This document shows, one piece after another, positions 1 through 6,201 of a stretch of 11,176 nucleotides of DNA (positions are counted from its first letter, which is position 1; every line of letters begins with the position of its first letter). The translations under genes and the position numbers were made by a program. This DNA is from Bacteroidales bacterium (GTDB lineage Bacteria > Bacteroidota > Bacteroidia > Bacteroidales > Muribaculaceae): positions 1 through 11,176 of the forward strand of contig SFMJ01000044.1 of NCBI GenBank assembly GCA_004553095.1. The letters run 5' to 3'. The notes under the pieces were generated by a model that had not been told where the DNA came from, did no database searches, and saw only the letters and a list, made by a program, of their open reading frames with translations.

Positions 1-15
1 ATTACAAGTATTTGC

Positions 16-56
16 AAAAACGAAAAAGAGGAAAAATCCGTAGAAATTTCCTCTTT
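16..56 (-). terminator. Rho-independent terminator of tRNA-Leu
   Basis: A 10-bp perfect stem is formed by 25-34 and 47-56 around a 12-nt loop. Read on the minus strand it lies just after the tRNA-Leu 3' end and is followed by a U-rich tail (TTTTTCGTTTTT, 27 down to 16). The stem is A/G-rich rather than GC-rich, but position and tail fit an intrinsic terminator. Confidence 0.75.
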
Positions 57-66
57 GTCACAGGTG

Positions 67-148
67 TGCGCACGAAAGGACTCGAACCTTCACGTCGGAA
101 GACACTAGATCCTAAGTCTAGCGCGGCTACCAATTACGCCACGTGCGC
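67..148 (-). tRNA. tRNA-Leu (anticodon UAG)
   Basis: On the minus strand the gene begins with the acceptor strand GCGCACG (148 to 142), which pairs with CGTGCGC (74 to 68), and ends with discriminator A at 67. The anticodon stem CTAGA/TCTAG encloses the loop CTTAGGA, so the anticodon is UAG, reading leucine CUA and, by wobble, other CUN codons. A T-arm with GGTTCGAGTCC is present. The extra-long variable arm between anticodon stem and T-arm makes it a class II tRNA, as expected for leucine. CCA is not encoded: the discriminator is followed by CACCTG, so CCA must be added by nucleotidyltransferase. It has its own promoter and terminator and is probably transcribed alone. Confidence 0.95.
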
Positions 149-158
149 ATAACTGGTG

Positions 159-190
159 CAAAGTTAGATAAAAATTTCCGAAAGTGCAAA
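159..190 (-). promoter_or_regulatory. Promoter of tRNA-Leu
   Basis: On the minus strand, TTTG (190-187) and TAACTTTG (166-159) are separated by 20 nt. This matches the Bacteroidota sigma-ABfr consensus (-33 TTTG, -7 TAnnTTTG). The -7 box ends 10 nt before the first tRNA base, leaving room for a short 5' leader. Confidence 0.8.
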
Positions 191-206
191 AAAATTGCTA
201 ACTTTG
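175..206 (+). promoter_or_regulatory. Probable promoter of the TetR-type regulator gene
   Basis: TAACTTTG at 199-206 is an exact match to the Bacteroidota -7 element TAnnTTTG. The -33 region is weak: TTTCCG at 175-180 is the best candidate, 18 nt upstream. A start near 213 would give a leader of about 35 nt before the ATG at 249. The box is the mirror image of the tRNA-Leu -7 box on the other strand. Confidence 0.6.
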
Positions 207-248
207 TAGCGTTCTATGTGCATGCTCGAAATAAAAAAGAAAAAATAG

Positions 249-845
249 ATGGTAAAAAAGACAAGAGATAGATTTATAGAAGTGGCTCGATCGCTTTTCG
301 CAAGGAAGGGGGTTGAGAACACAACTATGAATGATATAGCGACAGCATCGGACAAGGGACGACGCACCATCTATACCTATTTCAAGAGCAAGCGCGAGAT
401 CTTCAACGCCGTGATCGAGAGCGAGAGCGACGATCTGCTTCAGAATCTCAACTCGATCGTAACGAAGTTGGCATCTCCGGAGCAGAAGCTTCGGGAATAT
501 GTGGCGACACGCATGGAGACGATGCGTCAGATTGTGTCGCGCAATGGATCGCTGAGGGCGGGCTTTTTCCGCGATGTGCGCAAAGTGGATCGCGCCCGGT
601 CGGTGATCTCGAAGAAAGAGATTAAGATGCTGATGCATATACTGCACGAGGGAGTGGTGTTGGGAGTCTTCGACATACCAAACATCAAGGAATGGGCAAT
701 CATCATCACCAACTCAATCAATGGCTTCGATGTGCCCTATATCCGGAATAGTCTCACCGAATATGGCATCGACAAGCAGGATATGGCACGCATGATAGCC
801 GACTTGGTGCTCAATGGCATACGAGTTCGCGACAATGAGATATAG
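249..845 (+). CDS. TetR/AcrR-family transcriptional regulator
   Basis: The 198-aa product has the size and layout of a TetR-family repressor. Residues about 6-52 form the N-terminal DNA-binding helices. The helix-turn-helix is visible at about 25-46 (TTMNDIATASDKGRRTIYTY), followed by the family-typical FKSKREIF. The rest (about 55-198) is the variable, mostly helical ligand-binding and dimerisation domain, which does not reveal the ligand. The start at 249 gives a normal N-terminus; it is preceded by an A-rich stretch, not a Shine-Dalgarno sequence. The gene lies 52 nt upstream of fabG in the same direction with no terminator between them. By inference it may regulate its own transcript and so the fatty-acid reductase gene, but no operator can be proven. 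The mirrored TAACTTTG boxes upstream are one possible site. Confidence 0.9.
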   Translation: MVKKTRDRFIEVARSLFARKGVENTTMNDIATASDKGRRTIYTYFKSKREIFNAVIESESDDLLQNLNSIVTKLASPEQKLREYVATRMETMRQIVSRNGSLRAGFFRDVRKVDRARSVISKKEIKMLMHILHEGVVLGVFDIPNIKEWAIIITNSINGFDVPYIRNSLTEYGIDKQDMARMIADLVLNGIRVRDNEI

Positions 846-897
846 AAAAAAAAGAGAAACTAACATACGAACAACAAAACAAAAAAAGCTCAACAAT

Positions 898-1644
898 ATG
901 AAAATGCTTGAAGGAAAAGTGGCTGTGGTAACAGGAGCAGCCAGAGGAATCGGGAAAGAGATTGCGTTGAAATTTGCATCCGAGGGATGTGACATCGCAT
1001 TCACCGACCTTGTGATAGATGAGAATGGCAAGAAGACCGAAGAAGAGATAGCAGCCTGCGGTGTAAAATGCAAAGGATATGCATCGAATGCAGCAGACTT
1101 TGCCGCCACAGAAGAGGTGGTAAAGGCAATCAAAGAGGAATTCGGCCACATCGACATCTTGGTAAACAATGCAGGCATCACCAAAGATGGCTTGATGCTG
1201 CGCATGACCGAGCAGCAATGGGATGCCGTGATAGCAGTAAACTTGAAGTCGGCATTCAACTATATCCACGCGATACTGCCCATCATGGTAAGACAGAAAT
1301 CGGGATCTATCATCAACATGGCCTCAGTGGTAGGAGTACATGGCAACGCCGGCCAGTCGAACTATGCAGCGTCCAAGGCAGGACTGATCGCCTTGGCAAA
1401 GAGCATCGCCCAGGAGGTAGGTTCACGTGGCATTCGTGCCAACGCCATCGCCCCGGGCTTCATCGAGACAGCGATGACAGCAGCCCTTCCCGACGAGGTA
1501 CGCGCCGAGTGGTGCCAGAAGATACCTTTGCGTCGTGGCGGTCAGGTGGCAGATATCGCCAACGTAGCTACCTTCCTTGCATCAGACATGTCAAGCTATG
1601 TGACAGGTCAGGTGATCCAGGTGGATGGTGGTATGAATATGTAA
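898..1644 (+). CDS. fabG: 3-oxoacyl-[acyl-carrier-protein] reductase FabG
   Basis: This 248-aa short-chain dehydrogenase/reductase is predicted to reduce 3-oxoacyl-ACP to 3-hydroxyacyl-ACP with NADPH in the cytosolic type II fatty acid synthesis cycle. Seen in the sequence: the nucleotide-binding motif TGAARGIG (12-19), NNAG (90-93), and a complete catalytic tetrad N115, S143, Y156, K160 (YAASK). PGFIET (186-191) and the C-terminal GQVIQVDGG are typical of FabG. Length matches FabG closely. A longer reading to an ATG at 814 exists but would overlap the regulator gene by 32 nt and add 28 residues absent from the family, so 898 is preferred; an ATG at 904 is also possible. ispD follows after 12 nt, suggesting co-transcription. 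Other SDR substrates cannot be fully excluded, but FabG is the best fit. Confidence 0.93.
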   Translation: MKMLEGKVAVVTGAARGIGKEIALKFASEGCDIAFTDLVIDENGKKTEEEIAACGVKCKGYASNAADFAATEEVVKAIKEEFGHIDILVNNAGITKDGLMLRMTEQQWDAVIAVNLKSAFNYIHAILPIMVRQKSGSIINMASVVGVHGNAGQSNYAASKAGLIALAKSIAQEVGSRGIRANAIAPGFIETAMTAALPDEVRAEWCQKIPLRRGGQVADIANVATFLASDMSSYVTGQVIQVDGGMNM

Positions 1645-1656
1645 TCATCTTTAGGG

Positions 1657-2343
1657 ATGAAGAAATATGCCCTCATCATGGCGGGTGGCATGGGCCATCG
1701 CGCCGGTACGGAAATGCCCAAGCAGTATATCGAACTGCTGGGCATTCCTATCATTTGGCATAGCATATTGGCGTTCCATCAAGAAGATGCGGAGACGGAG
1801 ATTGTGGTAGTGGTCCACCCCGACTATGTAGAGCAATTCAATCGCCGGCGAGAGATGCTTGCCCGGGAATTGTCAGACATTCCTTTACGGATCGTGGAGG
1901 GAGGATCGACGCGCGGTGAGTCTGTGAAGAATGGCATAGCCACGACACCGGACAGCGCCGATGTTCTGATAGCCGTGCATGATGCGGCGCGCCCTGTGGT
2001 GAGTATCGATATGATCCGCAAGGGATGGGAGCTGGCAGCGCACGATGGTGTGGCAGTGCCGGGATGTCCGGTCACCGACACATTGCGCCATCTCGAAGGA
2101 TCAGGCTCAAAGAGCGTGAATCGCAGCGAATATGTGGCGGTGCAGACGCCGCAAGTGGCGCGAGGCGATATCCTCCATGCCGCATATCGACTTGAAGAAC
2201 GACCTGAATTTACCGACGAAGCCTCACGCATAGATGCATTGGGAGTCGATGTTAAGATATTCGACGGAGAGACCACTAATATCAAGGTGACCAATCCTGA
2301 AGACTTCGCACGCGCCGAAGCACTTCTGAGAGATAGGAGATAG
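1657..2343 (+). CDS. ispD: 2-C-methyl-D-erythritol 4-phosphate cytidylyltransferase
   Basis: The 228-aa product is predicted to join CTP and 2-C-methyl-D-erythritol 4-phosphate to give CDP-methylerythritol, the third step of the MEP route to isoprenoid precursors. Motifs in order: the nucleotide-binding loop AGGMGHRAG with PKQ (9-23), STRGESVKNG (84-93), HDAARP (108-113), QTPQ (163-166), TDEAS (186-190) and NIKVTNPEDF (208-217). Length fits single-domain IspD, with no fused IspF domain. The gene starts 12 nt after fabG and is probably in the same transcript. The related ribitol-phosphate cytidylyltransferase TarI shares most motifs, but no teichoic-acid genes are nearby, so IspD is preferred. 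The last codons and the stop lie in the start of a 14-bp tandem repeat, so the C-terminal DRR is partly repeat-derived. Confidence 0.88.
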   Translation: MKKYALIMAGGMGHRAGTEMPKQYIELLGIPIIWHSILAFHQEDAETEIVVVVHPDYVEQFNRRREMLARELSDIPLRIVEGGSTRGESVKNGIATTPDSADVLIAVHDAARPVVSIDMIRKGWELAAHDGVAVPGCPVTDTLRHLEGSGSKSVNRSEYVAVQTPQVARGDILHAAYRLEERPEFTDEASRIDALGVDVKIFDGETTNIKVTNPEDFARAEALLRDRR

Positions 2344-2377
2344 GAATTAGGAGATAGGAATTAGGAGATAGGAATTA
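2330..2377 (+). repeat. 14-bp tandem repeat, three perfect copies plus a partial one
   Basis: The unit GGAGATAGGAATTA occurs three times without mismatch at 2336-2349, 2350-2363 and 2364-2377, preceded by a partial copy GAGATA (2330-2335). The ispD stop codon lies in the first full copy. AACAATTAAG follows directly, then the recG start at 2394. A 14-bp unit shifts the reading frame with each copy, and every copy carries TAG triplets. Confidence 0.95.
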
Positions 2378-2393
2378 ACAATTAAGATTCGGG

Positions 2394-4541
2394 ATGTCTG
2401 ATTTTTTTGGCAGTGACATAAAATATCTGAAGGGAGTCGGCGAGAAACGAGCGAAAATTCTTGGCGACGAACTCGACATACACACCTTTCGCGACCTCCT
2501 CTACAACTTTCCGTTCCGACACATCGACAGGAGTAAATACTATGCTATCAGCGAGATAACGGAAGATATGCCCTACGTTCAGATCAGAGGGCGTTTCATT
2601 AGTTTTTCGATTGAGGGGGAGGGTGCGCGCAAGCGTCTGTTGGGGCTCTTCAGCGATGGCGACCGGTTGCTCCAGACGGTATGGTTCTCGCGTATCAATG
2701 CGCTGAAAGATGCCTACAAAGAGGGTGTGGACTATGTGATCTTCGGCAAACCGAGTAGTTATCATGGCAGTATCAACATAGTTCATCCGGAGGTAAGCAA
2801 ATATGATCCGGAGCATCAAGTGCGGGGATTTCAGGGAGTATACACGCTGACCGACAAGATGCGACGCGAAGGATATACCCCCAAGACAATAGCCACCCTG
2901 GCAGAGCGACTGGTGAACATGCCGGGATTCGAGACGATCGAAGACACACTGCCGGAAGAGATAGTGCAGGGATATCATCTGATGACGCTGAAAGATGCGT
3001 TGCGCGCCATGCACATACCACAGGATGTCAGCGAATTGCAGAAAGCCAAAGAGCGACTAAAATTTGAAGAGCTCTTCTATTTGCAGCTTCATATTCTACG
3101 CTATTCGCGCACTCGCGGCAGGAAAATACGGGGGTATATCTTCGAGAAGATATCCGACAAATTCAATGGCTTCTACCATGACTGTCTACCCTTCGAGTTG
3201 ACCGGGGCACAGAAGCGAGTATTGCGAGAAATTCGCAACGATATGCGTACAGGTCGACAGATGAACCGCTTATTGCAAGGAGATGTCGGATCGGGGAAGA
3301 CGATGGTAGCATTTATGACGATGCTTATGGGTATCGACAATGGCTATCAGGCGGCATTGATGGCACCGACGGAGATCCTGGCGGCTCAACATTACGAGAC
3401 ATTGCGAGCCTGGGGAGAAGAGATAGGCATCGGCGTGCGTCTATTGACCGGAAGTACACGTGTCAAAGAGCGACGGGAGATTCATGCCGGGCTGATGGAT
3501 GGGAGCATCGACATCATCATCGGGACGCATGCACTGATCGAAGACAATGTTCAGTTCAAGCAACTGGGTGTTGTGGTGATCGATGAGCAGCATCGGTTTG
3601 GAGTGGCACAACGCGCCAAGATGTGGGGGAAGAGCACTACCCCACCCCATGTATTGGTGATGACCGCCACACCGATACCGCGAACGCTTGCGATGACCGT
3701 CTATGGCGACTTGGATGTGTCGGTGATCGACGAATTGCCGCCGGGACGCAAGCCTGTGGAGACCCTGCTACGCTATGACGAAAACCGCATGGATGTGAAT
3801 CGGCTGATAGGTCGAGAATTGGCGGCAGGGAGACAGGTGTATGTGGTCTATCCGCTGATTACGGAGAATCCGAAATTAGAGCTAAAGAGTGTCGAGACCG
3901 GTTATGAGCGGATATGCGGCCTCTTCCCCGACTATAAGGTGTGTTGTGTGCATGGGCGAATGAAAGCAGATGTCAAGGATGCTCAGATGCAGCGATTCGT
4001 GAGTGGCGAGGCTCGAATCTTGGTGGCTACTACCGTGATAGAGGTAGGGGTCAATGTTCCCAACGCCACGGTGATGCTGATAGAGAATGCCGAGCGTTTC
4101 GGGCTATCGCAGTTGCATCAATTGCGAGGGAGAGTGGGACGCGGAGCAGACAAGAGTTACTGCATCTTGGTGACACACGCCGGTGTGGGAGGCGACACAC
4201 GCAAGCGACTCAACATAATGACACAGACCACAGATGGATTCCTCATCTCCGAGGCCGACTTGAAATTGCGAGGGCCCGGAGATATGGAGGGGACACAGCA
4301 GAGCGGCTTGGCATTTTCGCTTCATATCGCCAACTTGGCGACCGACGGTCAGATTCTGAACTATGCTCGACAAGCTGCCAACCGGGTGCTTAACGGCCGA
4401 CCGGAGCTGATCGATGTCGAGGGGAAAGACCCCGACATGGGAGAGGGTAAGATCGAGATATCGGATAGGAGTTGCTCGAAGATACGCTATGAACTTGGAT
4501 ATCGGTTTCAGAAGAGTGTAGACTGGTCGCAGATATCCTAA
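2394..4541 (+). CDS. recG: ATP-dependent DNA helicase RecG
   Basis: The 715-aa product is a superfamily 2 helicase that in this family unwinds and remodels branched DNA such as Holliday junctions and stalled replication forks. The N-terminal third (about 1-260) corresponds to the wedge/OB-fold region that binds the fork; it opens with DIKYLKGVGEKRAKIL, a helix-hairpin-like segment typical of RecG. The motor shows Walker A GDVGSGKT (296-303), APTEILA (324-330), DEQH box (397-400), TATPIPRTLA (424-433), VATTVIEVGVNVPNA (544-558) and QLRGRVGR (576-583). The C-terminal stretch includes LRGPGDMEGTQQSG (625-638), matching the RecG family. Length is near the usual 680-700 aa and the gene appears intact. 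It begins 50 nt after ispD, across the tandem repeat, with no promoter or terminator evident between them. Confidence 0.97.
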   Translation: MSDFFGSDIKYLKGVGEKRAKILGDELDIHTFRDLLYNFPFRHIDRSKYYAISEITEDMPYVQIRGRFISFSIEGEGARKRLLGLFSDGDRLLQTVWFSRINALKDAYKEGVDYVIFGKPSSYHGSINIVHPEVSKYDPEHQVRGFQGVYTLTDKMRREGYTPKTIATLAERLVNMPGFETIEDTLPEEIVQGYHLMTLKDALRAMHIPQDVSELQKAKERLKFEELFYLQLHILRYSRTRGRKIRGYIFEKISDKFNGFYHDCLPFELTGAQKRVLREIRNDMRTGRQMNRLLQGDVGSGKTMVAFMTMLMGIDNGYQAALMAPTEILAAQHYETLRAWGEEIGIGVRLLTGSTRVKERREIHAGLMDGSIDIIIGTHALIEDNVQFKQLGVVVIDEQHRFGVAQRAKMWGKSTTPPHVLVMTATPIPRTLAMTVYGDLDVSVIDELPPGRKPVETLLRYDENRMDVNRLIGRELAAGRQVYVVYPLITENPKLELKSVETGYERICGLFPDYKVCCVHGRMKADVKDAQMQRFVSGEARILVATTVIEVGVNVPNATVMLIENAERFGLSQLHQLRGRVGRGADKSYCILVTHAGVGGDTRKRLNIMTQTTDGFLISEADLKLRGPGDMEGTQQSGLAFSLHIANLATDGQILNYARQAANRVLNGRPELIDVEGKDPDMGEGKIEISDRSCSKIRYELGYRFQKSVDWSQIS

Positions 4542-4553
4542 GAGAGGGTTGTA

Positions 4554-4658
4554 ATGAACTTGTTCATAAGCGTGCTCCATAAAGAAATTGATATAGAACA
4601 AAACACCGGAGAAGAGATAGAACAAATCATCGGAGAAGTAATATACAAAGAGAGATGA
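4554..4658 (+). CDS. Possible 34-aa small protein overlapping the helicase start
   Basis: An ORF between recG and the RNA helicase encodes 34 residues beginning MNLFISVLHKEIDIEQ and ending VIYKER. Its ATG is 12 nt after the recG stop, and its TGA overlaps the helicase ATG as ATGA (4655-4658), the classic arrangement for translational coupling. Its second half holds a 24-nt direct repeat (4593-4614 and 4617-4638, 20 of 22 positions identical). The 24-nt period is a multiple of three, so the duplication keeps frame and gives an eight-residue peptide repeat (IEQNTGEE/IEQIIGEV). I do not recognise the peptide; it has no clear signal or membrane segment. It could be a real small protein, a leader ORF that couples translation to the helicase, or chance in a short gap. 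Conservation of the frame has not been tested. Confidence 0.35.
   Translation: MNLFISVLHKEIDIEQNTGEEIEQIIGEVIYKER
4593..4638 (+). repeat. Imperfect 24-nt-period direct repeat
   Basis: Two 22-nt segments (4593-4614 and 4617-4638), each starting ATAGAACAAA and ending CGGAGAAG, differ at only two positions. They are two nucleotides apart and lie just before the RNA helicase start, inside the possible 34-aa ORF. Confidence 0.85.
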
Positions 4659-5995
4659 GAGAGAAAGAATTTTTGCCCTTGGTCAGAGAACGGCTTGGCA
4701 TCGAGCGGCTTAATGCCATGCAAGAGAAGATGTTACAGGCCACGAGTGAGGGTGGCGATATAATGTTGTTATCGGCAACAGGCTCGGGCAAGACATTGGC
4801 ATTTGTGATGTCGATGTTGAAGATAATGAAGCCGAGTAGCGGGAGAGTTCAAGGAGTCATCATAGTGCCCTCTCGAGAGTTGGTGATCCAGATTTCGGGA
4901 GTAATCCGGGCGATAGCTGCGGGACTGAAGACGACATCGCTCTATGGTGGGCACAAGGTGGAAGATGAGGTCAACTCCTTGCATGCCGGCACCGATATCA
5001 TCGTGGCGACACCGGGACGCCTGTTAGATCATATCAACAGGCGCAACATCGATGTGATGCCGACACGAGTGTTGGTGCTCGACGAGTTTGACAAATCACT
5101 GGAATTGGGATTTGAGAAAGAGATGAAGAAGATCTCATCGCATCTCAAGAATGTGAGTCGCACCATCTTGACATCAGCCACACGGGCTGCGGAACTACCT
5201 GATTTTCTGACCTTACGCGAACTGAAGACACTCGACTACTTGGAGGGGAGTCGGAAGGTGAGAGAGCGCACACGAGTGTGGCGAGTAGACTCGGATGTCA
5301 ACGACAAACTGGAGACCTTGAAGACACTCTTGCAGAACATAGCGGCAGAGCGAGGTGAATATGAGCGGAGCATCATCTTTGTAAATCACAGGGAGAGTGC
5401 TGAACGCACGGCACAATACTTAAAAAAATCGGGGATCCCGACGACGCTCTATCACGGGGCGTTGGAGCAGCGTGACCGGGAGAGTGCAATCGCACTATTC
5501 AACAATGGCACGGGGCCTGTGATGGTAGCCACCGACCTGGCGGCACGCGGATTGGACATCGAGGGAGTGAAGCATGTGATCCACTATCATCAGCCGCTGA
5601 GTGCTGAAGTATATACCCACCGCAACGGACGCACGGCGCGAGTCGAAGAGGATGGCGATGTATATGTAATTATCGGTCCGGCGGAGGATCAGAAAGAATA
5701 TATCGAAGTCAATGCGACACGCCACTTGGAACGAGGGGTAACCATCGAAATTCCAAGACGTTACGAATCGCTCTACATATCAGCCGGCAAGCGAGAGAAG
5801 ATCTCGGCGGGGGATGTGGTGGGCTACTTGATCAAAGAGGGTGGACTGACAACGACAGAGATCGGCAAGATCAATGTCTACGACCACTACATCATAGTGG
5901 CAATAGATGCGAATAAGGCTCCCGGCTTGGCAGAATCGCTAAAGAAGAAAAAGCTGAAAGGTAAAAGCATCAAGATAACCCAAATCAAATCATAA
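4655..5995 (+). CDS. DEAD-box-type RNA helicase with DbpA-like C-terminal domain
   Basis: The 446-aa product has two RecA-like helicase domains and a C-terminal RNA-binding domain. Motifs in order: Q23 in a degenerate Q motif (1-28), Walker A ATGSGKT (41-47), PSREL (72-76), GG (98-99), TPGR (119-122), motif II DEFD (143-146), SAT (174-176), ATDLAARGLDI (292-302) and HRNGRTAR (322-329). Residues about 371-446 (LYISAGKREKISAGDVVGYL... GKINVYD) resemble the DbpA RNA-binding domain, which in E. coli DbpA directs the enzyme to 23S rRNA helix 92. A role in ribosome assembly or RNA remodelling is therefore inferred. Motif II has F in place of the usual A, and motif Ia has S in place of T. The ATG overlaps the stop of a possible 34-aa ORF. 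No clear hairpin terminator is visible downstream. Confidence 0.9.
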   Translation: MREKEFLPLVRERLGIERLNAMQEKMLQATSEGGDIMLLSATGSGKTLAFVMSMLKIMKPSSGRVQGVIIVPSRELVIQISGVIRAIAAGLKTTSLYGGHKVEDEVNSLHAGTDIIVATPGRLLDHINRRNIDVMPTRVLVLDEFDKSLELGFEKEMKKISSHLKNVSRTILTSATRAAELPDFLTLRELKTLDYLEGSRKVRERTRVWRVDSDVNDKLETLKTLLQNIAAERGEYERSIIFVNHRESAERTAQYLKKSGIPTTLYHGALEQRDRESAIALFNNGTGPVMVATDLAARGLDIEGVKHVIHYHQPLSAEVYTHRNGRTARVEEDGDVYVIIGPAEDQKEYIEVNATRHLERGVTIEIPRRYESLYISAGKREKISAGDVVGYLIKEGGLTTTEIGKINVYDHYIIVAIDANKAPGLAESLKKKKLKGKSIKITQIKS

Positions 5996-6073
5996 AAGAG
6001 CGAAAAGGAAGATAGATAGGGTGAAATAAGGGGGATAGTTATGCACAGGGTAAACAAAAGTGAGCAAAAAGCA

Positions 6074-6103
6074 TTGAAAAACGATAAAAAAATATTATCT
6101 TTG
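6074..6103 (+). promoter_or_regulatory. Promoter of the pyruvate:ferredoxin oxidoreductase gene
   Basis: TTG (6074-6076) and TATCTTTG (6096-6103) are spaced by 19 nt, an excellent match to the Bacteroidota -33/-7 consensus. A start near 6110 would leave an A-rich leader of about 90 nt with no obvious stable hairpin. An A-rich tract (AAAAGTGAGCAAAAA, 6057-6070 region) lies immediately upstream and could act as an UP-like element. The rest of the 206-nt gap (5996-6201) shows no gene. Confidence 0.82.
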
Positions 6104-6201
6104 CAGAATTAAAGACCCTGAGAAGAGCAAAAGACTCTAAAAAGGTAAAAAAAGAAATAAGATTGATAATAGACTTAAAGAAGAAATAAAATAAATCAAC
6201 T

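Noticed and set aside
65..72. Palindrome GTGCGCAC
   Set aside because: It falls at the 3' end of tRNA-Leu and is explained by the acceptor-stem sequence.
814..897. Longer 276-aa reading of fabG starting inside the TetR-type gene
   Set aside because: The added 28 residues are basic and A-rich, not part of the FabG family, and overlap the upstream gene; the start at 898 gives the standard 248-aa length.
714..1269. Minus-strand ORFs of 152 and 181 aa opposite the TetR-type/fabG junction
   Set aside because: They are antisense shadows of conserved genes, with no recognisable domain and no promoter placed to express them.
1068..1763. 231-aa ORF in another frame over fabG and the start of ispD
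   Set aside because: It is rich in R, H, C and W with no domain pattern, while the overlapping frames encode intact FabG and IspD.
3941..4393. 150-aa plus-strand ORF inside recG
   Set aside because: It overlaps the conserved helicase motifs of RecG in another frame and has a shadow-type composition.
6039..6047. TTATGCACA, a match to the DnaA-box consensus upstream of nifJ
   Set aside because: A single isolated site is expected by chance at this scale, with no cluster of boxes, AT-rich unwinding element or dnaA/dnaN genes nearby to suggest an origin.
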